Source: Verrucomicrobiota bacterium (lineage in GTDB: Bacteria; Verrucomicrobiota; Verrucomicrobiia; Limisphaerales; JADJPG01). From it: 64,000 nucleotides of DNA. The stretch covers positions 62,001 to 126,000 of the forward strand of contig JADJPG010000001.1 in NCBI GenBank assembly GCA_016713365.1. Reading direction: 5' to 3'. Positions 37,549 to 46,761 of this stretch are shown here, in pieces. Below the pieces are notes generated by a model. That model was not told the origin of the DNA, searched no databases, and saw nothing but the letters and a program-made list of their open reading frames with translations. Numbering within the stretch: position 1 is the first letter of the stretch; every line of letters begins with the position of its first letter. A program made the translations under genes and the position numbers.

Positions 37549-38286
37549 ATGATGATTCCCGTCGGCACCGTCCTCAACGCCATCGGGATCATCGTCGGCG
37601 GACTGCTCGGCGTGGCCTTGCGTCGCCAATGGACCCCCGCCACGCAACTCGCCGTCAAAGGCATGCTTGGCATCCTCGTGATCTACATCGGGCTCAAGAC
37701 CACCTGGACCAGCCTCGGCGGCGGCTTCTGGCTCGTGCTCAAGCAGGTCTTCATCATCATCCTCGCACTCACCCTTGGTCGCATCACGGGACGTCTCCTC
37801 GGCCTTCAGAAGAACCTGAATCGCCTCGGTCAATACGCGAAGGAACGCTTCACCAAAGCCGCCTCCGACCAGAACAACCGCTGGAGCGAAGGCTTCGTCA
37901 CCTGCACCATCCTCTACTGCGTCGGCCCGATGGCGATCCTCGGCTCCATTCAGGACGGAATCGATGGCCGCTGGCAGACGCTTGGCGCCAAGGCGATCAT
38001 GGACGGTCTCGCTACGATGGCCTTCGTCGGAACGTTCGGCTGGGGCGCCATCGCCGCGGTGATTCCGGTCGTCGCCTACCAGGGCACCATCACGCTCGCC
38101 GCCAAATCGCTCGCGCCGTTCTTTCAAGACCCGGCCAACGCCGCGCTCCTCAACTCCGTCAACGCCACCGGCGGTCTGCTCGTCTTCTGCATCGCGATGG
38201 TGATTCTGGAGCTGAAGAAGTTCGAACTCGCCGACTACCTGCCGAGCCTCGCGTGGGCACCGCTGATTACTTGGTTGTGGAGGTAG
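37549..38286 (+). CDS. DUF554 integral membrane protein
   Basis: The 245-residue protein has about six to seven hydrophobic helices (VGTVLNAIGIIVGGLLGVAL at the start, LVLKQVFIIILALTLGRI, AKAIMDGLATMAFVGTFGWG, and a last segment GGLLVFCIAMVILELKKF). The sequence IPVGTVLNAIGIIVGGLLG and CTILYCVGPMAILGSIQDG are typical of DUF554 (YdfK-type), a conserved family of unknown transport or channel function. Two adjacent ATG codons lie at 37549 and 37552; the first is used. It diverges from the receiver-DUF4388 gene over 126 bp. Confidence 0.9.
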   Translation: MMIPVGTVLNAIGIIVGGLLGVALRRQWTPATQLAVKGMLGILVIYIGLKTTWTSLGGGFWLVLKQVFIIILALTLGRITGRLLGLQKNLNRLGQYAKERFTKAASDQNNRWSEGFVTCTILYCVGPMAILGSIQDGIDGRWQTLGAKAIMDGLATMAFVGTFGWGAIAAVIPVVAYQGTITLAAKSLAPFFQDPANAALLNSVNATGGLLVFCIAMVILELKKFELADYLPSLAWAPLITWLWR

Positions 38287-38903
38287 ATCAAATGCCAACG
38301 ATTCGGCGAACGATGCTGAAATGATTGGGCTCGCCGTTTTCACCGTGTTCGTACTCGGACTGTTCACTCTTCTCCTTGGAACGGACTATCTCTCTAACAG
38401 CCGTTCTCTGCGTTGAATGGAAGTTAGTCTGTTGGCATTGTCCTTACCGCCACACACGGAGATGATCGCCAATAATTCAGACTTCGGAATCCTTTCGGGG
38501 AATGGAAACCACTGCGACTTTTCGCGCGCCCTCCGGTCAACCACGTCTGACGAGTTCCGCACTCGCTCGACTCACATTTCAGAATCCGGTGACTTTCAAA
38601 CAAGAAGCCTACCAACTATCCATCATAGAATCAGCCCAAAGCTTTAGCAGCTCAGTTGGTTGGTTCCCTGACTCAATGGACCGACCAGAAGCATGGGGAA
38701 TATCGAGCCAGGACTTCTCTTCCGGCACGGTTTTCATTGTGAGTATTCATCGATCGTATGAAGCGAATAATGATTGTCGCTGTCACTAGCGGTCGATCAA
38801 GCCTCGTCCGTGTCAGCCAATTTCCCGTCAGGACCTGAATGATCCCAAGGACTTTATTGTCGGCACTCACGGCTCCGCGCGGGCATCAAATTTCATCGTT
38901 CGT
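38287..38903. other. 617-bp stretch with no supported gene
   Basis: No reading frame looks conserved. The plus-strand frame 38502-38789 (95 codons) has no recognisable pattern. One very short frame, 38321-38416, is listed separately. No hairpin, tRNA or clear promoter was found. The region is lower in GC than its surroundings and may be the remnant of an older gene. Confidence 0.5.
38321..38416 (+). CDS. Possible 31-residue membrane peptide
   Basis: ATG at 38321 opens a short frame coding a hydrophobic stretch (IGLAVFTVFVLGLFTLLLG) and a polar end (TDYLSNSRSLR), closing with TGA at 38414-38416. The composition is that of a single transmembrane peptide. It has no clear Shine-Dalgarno and no known homolog that I can name, so it may be chance; it begins 34 bp after the DUF554 stop. 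Confidence 0.2.
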   Translation: MIGLAVFTVFVLGLFTLLLGTDYLSNSRSLR

Positions 38904-41900
38904 TCAGAATCCCAACCTCGCCCCAATCGGCACCAGCTCCAGCAACCGATCCGCGTCCTTCTGCTGCGCCGCCCACGCGATGCCGCGCAGCACGATGACG
39001 CGGTAGAGCGGATCGTCGAAGGTCCACATGTAGTGACCCGGGATGCTGCCGAAGACGCGACCCTTGCCCTTCTCGTAGGCCCAGAGCTGCGTCTGCGGCG
39101 CGCCTTCCTCGGTCGCCTTGGCCAGCACGCGCAGCAGCACTTCGTTCCCGTGAAACGCCCAGTAGGTTTCATCCACCAGCTTGAGCGACTTGAAGCCGCG
39201 CGTGATCGGATGCTCCGGCTGCGTGAAGTTCAGTTCCATGTCGCCGTGACGATACTTCGACATTCCGGTGGCCAATCCCACGCGCTCCGCGTAAGCCTTC
39301 GCCTCCTTGCCGCCTTCCATCGCCCAGTGCAACAACACCACACCGCCGCCGCGCTCCTGAAACTCATCGAGCAACGCCGCACGCTCGGCATTCCAGCCGG
39401 AGTTGCGCGAGTAGAAAACCATCACGTCCGCCGTGGCGAATTGCTCGCGTGTCGGGAAAACCTTCGCGGTCGTCACCTTCACGTTGTCCGCCAGCGCGAG
39501 CAATTTCGCCCAGCGTTGCTGCCAGAGCGGATAATCGTGTTCGTCCACGCCGTGGTCCTTGTCATCGACGCACAGGATGATGCGGAGCGGCGTTGAAGAG
39601 TCTGGGGCAGCACTTGCCGACGGCAGGAAGTCCGCCAACTCAGCGCGCGAACGCGCCGGAGGCATCGGCGGATCGACCCGCGTGATGCGCGTCGGCTCCA
39701 GCGGATTGGTGAGCAGGAACGTGAGCAGGTCTTCCATCTGCGCCGCGGAAAGGGCCTGACCAAGGTTCTCGGTCATCAGCGAATTCTTCATCGGCTCCAT
39801 GCTCACTACATCAGTGCGTGGCCGTTCGAGTGTCGCGTTGGCGGGCAGGCGGAGAACGATCTTCTCGGCGGTGAGCGTGCCGACCAATCCGCTCACCTCC
39901 GTGCCGTCGCGGAACTTCACCGATGTGCCAGTCATGTCGGGATTGATGGTTGCGGAAGGCTTCGTGATGTCATGCACCACGGACTCGCGATCGCGGAAGA
40001 CGAGATTCGAAAGGTCCGGACCGAACGCCGTGCCTTCGCCGCGAATCTGGTGACACGTCGCGCAACCGCCATCGCCGAAGAACACGCGCCGGCCGTGCAG
40101 CCAGTTCCCTTTCACATCGGTGCGCGCAATCGCTTCGCCATCCGTTCTCATCGGCGGCGCATCGGAAGCCCACGGCACCGTGAGCCGATTCAATGCGATG
40201 GGCCGGACCTTTTCATCGAGCGCGTAGCTGAGGCCACTGCCGTTCAAATCGAGCGGACCGCTAAGGCTGAGGTCTATCGGCGCGACGGCCGAACCGACCG
40301 GAGCCATCAACGTCACCGTGGCCGGCGCGCGCTCCGCAAAATCCTGCCGCACGGTCATGCGCCGGTTCGCGAAAGCGTCCTTGGCGATGTCCCAGTCCAG
40401 CGTCGCGCCCGGTTGGATTGCGGGCACGAAAATGTTCGCCAAATTCACGCCGCCGCGGAGGACGACCTTCGTCGCCTTCTTCAGCGCTGCGAAGAACGCT
40501 TCATGATCCGCCGAACCCGCCGTGAACGCCTGCGCGACGGCGGGCGACGGATGCGGAAGAATCGCGCGCGCCATCTGCCCACCCGACTCGCACTCCACTT
40601 GCAGTCCATTCAAGGTTAGCGCGACATCGATCTCCGGCTTCTGCGCGATATTGCCCCTGGTCAGCCACGCCGCCGGCGTCGGCAGCGTGATGGCGTAGCC
40701 GACGTTTTCAGTTTGACGAGGCACACGGAGCACGATCGTGCGGCGGTCCGCGCTCAGCGCCAGGCCCTGCACCGGTACCCAACGACGTGGCGCGGTCATC
40801 TGATCGCGCACAACCTGATATCCGGGGCGCATGACTTCGAACCGATCACCCGCGCTGACGTAACGCCCGGCTTCGATACGCACCTTCTCCTTCGCGCCCG
40901 CCCAGTCGGCGTCCTTGAGCGGCTGGTCGAACGCGACGCGGAACTCGTCCGGCGCCGCGGCCCACGTGAGCACGGGCTGCGGCGTTTCCTCCGCAGCGTA
41001 GCGGACACGGAAAATCTTCCCCGCTCCAGCCGGACCCGTCCCCCAATCTGGCGGACCGCTGTGACAGGCAAGCAAGAGATCGCCCTGCGGCGTCACGCAG
41101 GCATCAACGAGCAGCATCGTGAGGCTGGCGATGAGATGATTCTGCGCGACGTAACCCTGCGCAGTCTTCACCAGCTTGGTGCGATACAGCTTGCCGCGCG
41201 ATTCGCCGCAGAGCAGCGCGTCGCCGACCCAATTCGCCGGACCCCAATGTGGCCCGCCGTTCACGCCTTCGTTGAAAATCATGCCGACCGTGCTCTGATG
41301 CTGCGGGCCGTATTCGAAGACGGCCGGTTCATCGATGACCTGCGGTAGATGCTTCGGGTGCCGCGGCGGGAAGCCGTAGTGCAGGCCGCGCTGGATATGC
41401 AGCAACTCGTCGAAGGGATTGCCGTTCGGCAGCCACGTCGCGCCTTCCTGTTCGCTGGCGAAGAGATCGCCGGCGCGATTGAAGGCGAGCGCGCAGGTGA
41501 AACGTGTGCCGGTGCAAAACGTCTCGCGCGTTTTGAAGTCCGCCGAGACGCGCTGAACGGTGCCGTTCTGGAGCGAGGTGGTGTAGCCGGCCTTGCCCGT
41601 CGCCGCATCGACGAGATAGCCGTTCGCGTAGTTCGCCGTGCCGAGGCCGAAATAGATGGAGCCGTCCTTCGGATCGACCGCGAGACCGATGGCATCGACG
41701 TTCTGCGTAATCTCCGGCCAGCCTTGTGCGACGATGATTTCCTCGTCCGCCACGCCGTCGCGATCCTTGTCGAGGATGAGCGAAATCTTGCCCTTGCTCG
41801 CGACATACACGCCGTCTCCGCGCGCGTCGTTCTTCGGCAGGAGCGCCACGCCGATCGGCCCGCGCAACGAGGACTTGTCCCAAAACACTTTCGCGGAATC

Positions 41901-42962
41901 TTCGCGTCCGTCGCCATCCGTGTCCGAGGCGAGATGAATACGGCCATCGTAACCAAGCGCAACGAGCTTCCCATCGTGACGATAGCGAAGTCCGGTGAGA
42001 TTGCGCAGTTGAAGCGGCATCTCCTCGGCAGTGAACCCGGGCACGAACATCTGCACGACCGGCGCGTCTTTGAGCACTTCGAGTGCGTGCCCGCTGCTGC
42101 CGGACGCAAGCGCGTTCAACGCCGGCGTGCGAGCAAAGAGCGATTCCTCGATCTGCTTGCGTTCAGCGTCACTCAGCGCGCGTTCGTAGATCAGCACTGC
42201 CGCAATGTCGCCATGGAACGAGCCTTGGGCGTTGGATGGTTCGCCGGGGTCGTTCGAGTAGATGCGGCCGCCGATGACAATTTCGTCCAGACCGATCTCC
42301 GACGCTTTGCGCTCGCGATCGCCAAGCTTGATGCCGTCGAGGAACAACTCGTTGCCCTTCGCGCCAACCTTCGAGCGGACAGTGAACACGTGGAAGCTGC
42401 CGAAGGGCAGATTTGCGGCGAGATTCTTGCCGGGCTGGATGAAGTTCCGGAACCCGCCGCTGCCCGCAGACTCGACATTGAGCACGCTCAGCTCCTTCGT
42501 GGAGTTCGGACCCTGATCGAGATTCAGGCCGCTGGTGTAATCGTTCTGGCCGGCGACCGCCGTGCCAAAGAGCCCGGAGAACGCGCCTTTGTTCGATTGA
42601 GGCGCGGCGAGCACAAACACGGTCAACTCCTTCACGCGCCGCTTCGCACGGGAGAGGCTGAGGTAGTCATCCTTGCCATCGAAACGCACGAACGCCTCGG
42701 TGCCATCGCTGCGAAAGACCGGTCGCCCGCCCGCCCACGGCTGCACGACCTGACGCGCCGCCGGCGAAGCATCGAGCCAGCGGTCGAACGGTCGGCTGTT
42801 GCCGAGCGGCGGCAGCTCACGCGCGCGATGGAGAGCGATTTGATTCGCCGCATCGAGCTGGAGAAAGAGGCCGTCGGTCGGAAGTTCCGCCGCAACGTTG
42901 GAAGTGGGAACTCCAAGGGCGATCGCGACGAGGCTGGCGAGAATGGCAAAGGCACGCTTCAT
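38904..42962 (-). CDS. PVC-type heme protein fused to LamG-like and ThuA-like domains
   Basis: This 1352-residue secreted protein starts at the ATG at 42962 (leader MKRAFAILASLVAIALG; the open frame to 43097 is not coding). A LamG/concanavalin-like domain comes first (about 25-230: LPTDGLFLQLDAANQ, VIGGRIYSNDPGEPSNA). A propeller follows (about 280-700: LVALGYDGRIHLASDTDGDG, VGDALLCGESRGKLYR), then a beta-rich region, a heme domain with GGCATCHQIRGEGTAFGPDL near 965, and at the C-terminus a ThuA-like (class I GAT fold) domain (about 1120-1345: MVFYSRNSGWNAERAALLDE, GGGVVLLHW, HPITRGFKSLKLVDETYW). All four together are unusual. Probably a multi-step periplasmic sugar enzyme. Confidence 0.88.
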   Translation of the reverse strand: MKRAFAILASLVAIALGVPTSNVAAELPTDGLFLQLDAANQIALHRARELPPLGNSRPFDRWLDASPAARQVVQPWAGGRPVFRSDGTEAFVRFDGKDDYLSLSRAKRRVKELTVFVLAAPQSNKGAFSGLFGTAVAGQNDYTSGLNLDQGPNSTKELSVLNVESAGSGGFRNFIQPGKNLAANLPFGSFHVFTVRSKVGAKGNELFLDGIKLGDRERKASEIGLDEIVIGGRIYSNDPGEPSNAQGSFHGDIAAVLIYERALSDAERKQIEESLFARTPALNALASGSSGHALEVLKDAPVVQMFVPGFTAEEMPLQLRNLTGLRYRHDGKLVALGYDGRIHLASDTDGDGREDSAKVFWDKSSLRGPIGVALLPKNDARGDGVYVASKGKISLILDKDRDGVADEEIIVAQGWPEITQNVDAIGLAVDPKDGSIYFGLGTANYANGYLVDAATGKAGYTTSLQNGTVQRVSADFKTRETFCTGTRFTCALAFNRAGDLFASEQEGATWLPNGNPFDELLHIQRGLHYGFPPRHPKHLPQVIDEPAVFEYGPQHQSTVGMIFNEGVNGGPHWGPANWVGDALLCGESRGKLYRTKLVKTAQGYVAQNHLIASLTMLLVDACVTPQGDLLLACHSGPPDWGTGPAGAGKIFRVRYAAEETPQPVLTWAAAPDEFRVAFDQPLKDADWAGAKEKVRIEAGRYVSAGDRFEVMRPGYQVVRDQMTAPRRWVPVQGLALSADRRTIVLRVPRQTENVGYAITLPTPAAWLTRGNIAQKPEIDVALTLNGLQVECESGGQMARAILPHPSPAVAQAFTAGSADHEAFFAALKKATKVVLRGGVNLANIFVPAIQPGATLDWDIAKDAFANRRMTVRQDFAERAPATVTLMAPVGSAVAPIDLSLSGPLDLNGSGLSYALDEKVRPIALNRLTVPWASDAPPMRTDGEAIARTDVKGNWLHGRRVFFGDGGCATCHQIRGEGTAFGPDLSNLVFRDRESVVHDITKPSATINPDMTGTSVKFRDGTEVSGLVGTLTAEKIVLRLPANATLERPRTDVVSMEPMKNSLMTENLGQALSAAQMEDLLTFLLTNPLEPTRITRVDPPMPPARSRAELADFLPSASAAPDSSTPLRIILCVDDKDHGVDEHDYPLWQQRWAKLLALADNVKVTTAKVFPTREQFATADVMVFYSRNSGWNAERAALLDEFQERGGGVVLLHWAMEGGKEAKAYAERVGLATGMSKYRHGDMELNFTQPEHPITRGFKSLKLVDETYWAFHGNEVLLRVLAKATEEGAPQTQLWAYEKGKGRVFGSIPGHYMWTFDDPLYRVIVLRGIAWAAQQKDADRLLELVPIGARLGF

Positions 42963-43053
42963 AGGAAGTCCGTTTCGGTTGATTAGTCGGCAGCGTGGCA
43001 AAGCCACACATGACGCGCCAGTGTGGAAGTGGAGAAATCGTCGGAGCAGTGCG

Positions 43054-43476
43054 CTAAACAACCGATGCTGTTTGCGCTCCACCCAGCGGCAGACCAAAGA
43101 AGAGGCACAGCCACGGTTTCACTTCGTCGAACTCCACCGCCTTGCCGGTCGAGATGAGAAACGAACGCATGTTCTCGGTGAAACCTTCGCCGGCGAAAAC
43201 CACGAGCCCGGGAATCGGCCACGCGTCGATGTCCTTGATCGTTGCCGGGATTTTCTCCTCCGCTGTGCCGCGCACCGACTGGAACTTGCACTCGATGCCG
43301 AGGGTCTTGCGCGTTTGCGGATGGGTGAGCACGACGTCGATGTAACGTTCCGCGCCCCAAATGCGCCGGGCCACGCGCACCTGCTCGATGGCTTCGAGCC
43401 CGAGGTCGCGTCCGAGTTGAGCCACGGCCTTGGCTAACCCGTCACCATTGGCGACAGCGAGCGCTCGTCCTGACAT
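43054..43476 (-). CDS. PD-(D/E)XK family endonuclease, probable type II restriction enzyme
   Basis: The 140-residue product has the catalytic arrangement of PD-(D/E)XK nucleases: D47 in AERYIDVVL, then, after 14 residues, E62 and K64 in GIECKFQ. The rest is compact with a terminal motif GAQTASVV. A strong Shine-Dalgarno (CGGAGG) precedes the ATG at 43476. It overlaps the 3' end of the methyltransferase by 43 bp, so the pair forms a restriction-modification unit with methyltransferase first. The small size fits a minimal restriction endonuclease; the recognition site cannot be read from sequence. A DNA-repair nuclease is the main alternative. Confidence 0.7.
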   Translation of the reverse strand: MSGRALAVANGDGLAKAVAQLGRDLGLEAIEQVRVARRIWGAERYIDVVLTHPQTRKTLGIECKFQSVRGTAEEKIPATIKDIDAWPIPGLVVFAGEGFTENMRSFLISTGKAVEFDEVKPWLCLFFGLPLGGAQTASVV

Positions 43477-44443
43477 TTGGCCTCCGAACCGTTGGGGTGA
43501 TTGAAAAGAGACGCGGAGTTTTCCGCACGCCGCACCGAGAGCTGAATGTTTTTATCCTCCAGCTCGATGCCGATGGCGCGACGCTTGTTCTCCAGCGCCG
43601 CGACAGCCGTCGTGCCGCCACCGAGAAACGGATCGAGCACGAGATCGCCTTCGCGCGTCGAGGCGAGGATGCAGCGCGCGACCAGCGCAACCGGCTTTTG
43701 CGTCGGATGCTTGCCGAAGCGTTTCTCCTCAGTCTTGGGAGCGGTGAGACGCCACACCGACTTCATCTGCTTGCCGCCGTTCTCCTGCTTCATGTCCTGG
43801 TAATTGAAGCAGTGCTTGCTCTTCTCGTTCTTCGCGGCCCAGAGAATCGTCTCCGTCGCGTGGGTGAAGTAGCGGCAGGAAAGATTCGGCGGCGGATTCG
43901 GTTTCTCCCACGCGATGTCATTCAGGATCTTGAACCCGAGCTGTTGCATTGCGTAACCGACGGAAAGATGACGTGCTGGGTTCCGGAAACCCAGATGGTG
44001 CCGTTCGGCTTGAGCACGCGCTGACAGCGACGAAGCCACTCCGTGTTGAACTCGTGGTTGAGCTCCGGACCACGCGATTTGTCCCACTCACCTTTGTCCA
44101 CCTTCACCATCTTGCCGGCGTGACAGGTGATGCCACCGTTCGAGAGGAAATACGGAGGGTCTGCAAAAATCATGTCGAACAACCCGTCCGGATGCTTCGC
44201 GGCGATGGCGTCGAGAAACTCCAGGCAGTTGCCCTGATACAGCCACACCCCACGCGCATTATCAGACAGAGCCCGACGGACAGCGCCCGTCTCCGATTGC
44301 GGAAACGTGACACCGGCGAGCGGATCGCTTCCCGAGGGAGCGACCGGGTGACGGGAGGGTTTTTGCGGCTGTCGCGGCACGCGCGGATCGTTCGGTGAGG
44401 GCGGGGCAATTGCAAGTTTCTTGTTGCGACCGGCGGGTGGCAC
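43434..44443 (-). pseudogene. DNA methyltransferase of the restriction-modification pair (single-T frameshift)
   Basis: Two frames form one beta-type methyltransferase. Frame 1 (GTG at 44443, about 160 residues) has a disordered basic N-terminus and MIFADPPYFLSNGG with the catalytic DPPY at 95-98, which points to N6-adenine. It reads GTIWVSGTQHVIF, then goes off frame and stops at 43922. Frame 2 continues SVGYAMQQLGFKILNDIAWEKPNPPPN, then RYFTHATETILWA, KHPTQKPVALVARCI and the AdoMet motif DPFLGGGTTAVAA. The order DPPY then FxGxG marks the beta class. The break falls at 43964-43966, where one extra T in the minus-strand TTT would restore VIFSVGYA. Its end overlaps the nuclease gene. Confidence 0.85.
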
Positions 44444-44477
44444 TTGAGCTTTGGAAGCTCACGACTATTCTTCGGCC

Positions 44478-45164
44478 ATGCCGCTGCTGGAAATCTCAGG
44501 ACTCAGGAAGTCCTTCGTGTCGCCGGATGGCGCGAAGCACACAGTCATCGATGTGCCGGAGCTCTCGCTCGCCGAAAAGGCGCAGGTCGCGCTCAGCGGC
44601 GAAAGCGGGCTCGGCAAGACGACCTTCCTCAACCTCATCGCCGGCATCCTCAAGCCGGACGCCGGCACCATCCGCCTCGCCGGACAGGAAGTTTCAAGCC
44701 TCGGCGAATCCGCACGCGACCGTCTGCGCGCCACGACGCTCGGCTACATTTTCCAGACCTTCAATCTGCTGCCCGCGTTCACCTGTCTCGAAAATGTCCT
44801 GCTCGGGATGTCCTTCGGGCCGGGCGCCGATCGCACGCACGCCGAAGCGTTGCTGAAACGCGTCGGACTCGGTGACCGGCTGCGCCACTACCCGCGCCAG
44901 CTTTCCACCGGCCAGCAACAACGTGTCGCCGTGGCCCGCGCCTTGGCGAATCGCCCAAAGCTGGTCCTCGCCGACGAACCGACCGGGAATCTCGACCACG
45001 CGAACTCACGCGCGGCGCTGAAGTTGATTCGCGAAGCGTGCGCGGAGAACGGCGCGGCGCTGCTGCTCGTCAGCCACGACCGCGAAGTGCTCGGGCAGTT
45101 CGAAACGGTGCTCGATCTTGCGACCATCAATCGCGCCACCAAACCCATGGAGGCCACGGTATGA
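44478..45164 (+). CDS. ABC transporter ATP-binding protein (MacB/LolD type)
   Basis: The 228-residue ATPase has Walker A SGESGLGKTT, a Q-loop in YIFQTFNLLPAFT, signature LSTGQQQRVAVARAL (LSGGQ is the usual form) and Walker B LVLADEPTGNLD, plus the H-loop in LLLVSHDREVL. The start is ATG 44478; the earlier in-frame start at 44451 would cross the methyltransferase promoter region. Its stop overlaps the start of the FtsX-like gene (ATGA at 45161), so the two are translationally coupled. Pairs of this type release lipoproteins or export peptides or drugs. No HlyD partner is next to it. Confidence 0.92.
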   Translation: MPLLEISGLRKSFVSPDGAKHTVIDVPELSLAEKAQVALSGESGLGKTTFLNLIAGILKPDAGTIRLAGQEVSSLGESARDRLRATTLGYIFQTFNLLPAFTCLENVLLGMSFGPGADRTHAEALLKRVGLGDRLRHYPRQLSTGQQQRVAVARALANRPKLVLADEPTGNLDHANSRAALKLIREACAENGAALLLVSHDREVLGQFETVLDLATINRATKPMEATV

Positions 45165-46366
45165 GCATCTGGCACATCGTCCTGAAAAGTCTCCGGCAAC
45201 ACGCATTGTCGACAGCAGTCACGTCCATTTCCATCGCGCTCGCCGGCGGATTGTTGATGGCCGTGTGGTCCGTGAAGGAACAGGCACAGGCAACGTTCAC
45301 GCAGGTGGACGCCGGATTCGACGCCGTACTGGGCGCGCGCAGTTCAAAGCTCCAGCTCGTGCTCAACGCCGTCTTTCACCTCGAAGCTTCGCCCGCAAAC
45401 ATCGCATGGGCGGACGTGCTCGACATTCAGAAGCATCCGGGCGTGGAACTCGCCGTGCCCATCGCGATGGGTGACAACTACCGCAGCTATCGCATCGTTG
45501 GAACGACGATTGAGATGTTCACGAAAAGCGAATATGCGCCAGACAGGCGTTTCGCGGTCGAATCGCCGGGCCGCTTGTTCGATCCGAATCTGCGCGAAGC
45601 CGTGGTGGGTAGTTTCGCTGCGCGAAAGCTCGGGCTGACCTACGGCTCGAAGTTTCGACCGTATCACGGACTGAATTTCAATGAAGACGAACAACACGAG
45701 GACGAATACGTCGTGGTCGGGGTGCTGGAGCCCTCGAACACACCGGCGGACAAGGTCATCTGGATTCCGCTCGCCGGCGTGCAGAACATGAGCGGGCACT
45801 CCGCGGAAACCGCCACCGACGTGAGCGCGGTGCTGGTGAAGTTGCGCAGTGTGATGGCTGGTCCCTCGCTCGAACAACTCTACAACAAGCGCGGCAACCG
45901 GCTCACATTCGCCTGGCCGATGGGCGCGACGATGGCGGAACTGTTCAACAAGATCAGCTGGTTCGATCGCGTGCTGGCGCTCGTGGCGGTGCTGGTGGCG
46001 GTGGTCGCGTCTGGCTCCGTGCTCGCGAGCATCTACAATTCAATGAACGAACGTCGCCGACAGATTGCCATTCTCCGCGCGCTCGGCGCACGCCGCTCGA
46101 CGATTGCCTGGACTGTAGTGTTGGAGGCCATCGCCATCGCGGCGATCGGCTCCCTCCTCAGCTACGTGCTCTACGGTGTGATTCTGACTTCCGCAGGCGC
46201 CATCATCCGCGCGCAAACCGGCGTGGTGCTCGATCCGCTGGCGTGGCATCCAGTGCTGGTCTTCGCGCCGCTGGGATTGATCGCGCTGAGCGCATTGGCT
46301 GGATTGGTCCCGGCGTGGAAAGCCTACCGCACCGACGTCGCGGCGAATCTGGTGCCGATGGATTGA
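45161..46366 (+). CDS. FtsX/MacB-type ABC transporter permease
   Basis: The 401-residue permease has one N-terminal membrane helix (STAVTSISIALAGGLLMAVWS), a large periplasmic domain (about 45-270), and three C-terminal helices. They are VLALVAVLVAVVASGSVLA, then the coupling segment SIYNSMNERRRQIAILRALGARRSTI, AIAIAAIGSLLSYVLYGVIL, and LVFAPLGLIALSALAGLVPA. The MNERRRQIAILRALGA motif is diagnostic of FtsX-family permeases. It forms the membrane part of the transporter with the upstream ATPase. The gene ends 32 bp before the tRNA-Leu region (encoded on the opposite strand). Confidence 0.92.
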   Translation: MSIWHIVLKSLRQHALSTAVTSISIALAGGLLMAVWSVKEQAQATFTQVDAGFDAVLGARSSKLQLVLNAVFHLEASPANIAWADVLDIQKHPGVELAVPIAMGDNYRSYRIVGTTIEMFTKSEYAPDRRFAVESPGRLFDPNLREAVVGSFAARKLGLTYGSKFRPYHGLNFNEDEQHEDEYVVVGVLEPSNTPADKVIWIPLAGVQNMSGHSAETATDVSAVLVKLRSVMAGPSLEQLYNKRGNRLTFAWPMGATMAELFNKISWFDRVLALVAVLVAVVASGSVLASIYNSMNERRRQIAILRALGARRSTIAWTVVLEAIAIAAIGSLLSYVLYGVILTSAGAIIRAQTGVVLDPLAWHPVLVFAPLGLIALSALAGLVPAWKAYRTDVAANLVPMD

Positions 46367-46398
46367 AGGGGAGATACAGCGAAGCGCTGCTGCTGAAA

Positions 46399-46483
46399 TG
46401 GTGCCCACGACAGGACTTGAACCTGTACGATGTTACTCACTAGAACCTGAATCTAGCGCGTCTGCCAATTCCGCCACGTGGGC
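46399..46483 (-). tRNA. tRNA-Leu (anticodon CAG) with encoded CCA
   Basis: The minus strand gives an 85-nt cloverleaf: acceptor GCCCACG pairing with CGTGGGC, D-arm with GGCGGAATTGGCAGACGC, anticodon stem CTAGA/TCTAG with loop TTCAGGT (anticodon CAG, reading CUG), a variable arm (TGAGTAACATCGTA) and a T-arm ACAGGTTCAAGTCCTGT. The 3' end ACCA is encoded (46399-46402 on the plus strand as TGGT). The long variable arm is that of a class II tRNA, consistent with leucine. It stands between the ABC permease and the YwqK-like gene. The following 278 bp (46484-46761) show no gene. Confidence 0.97.
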
Positions 46484-46761
46484 AACTGACTATTAAACGA
46501 GAACGACTGCAAACTAGAGCGGCATCAGCCTTCAAGCTCGCAGGCGCATTGAGTTTCTAATCCAAGCCGCAGCGCTTTAGCAATCAATATCCGCAGCCAT
46601 TTGAGCAGTCCGCCGAACCCTTGCCTTGCGAAAACCGCGCGGTCCCTCATCAACTCCCGTTCATTGTGCTCCAACTCTCCGAGTCACCGCGACCAAAGGA
46701 CCTAGACGCAGGGAACAAATGGCACTCGATCGAAAAGCTAGTGTAACCAACGCCGAGGCAA

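Noticed and set aside
43964..43966. Phase-variable switch of the methyltransferase
   Set aside because: The tract is only three T long; slippage switches normally use much longer tracts. A single base error is simpler.
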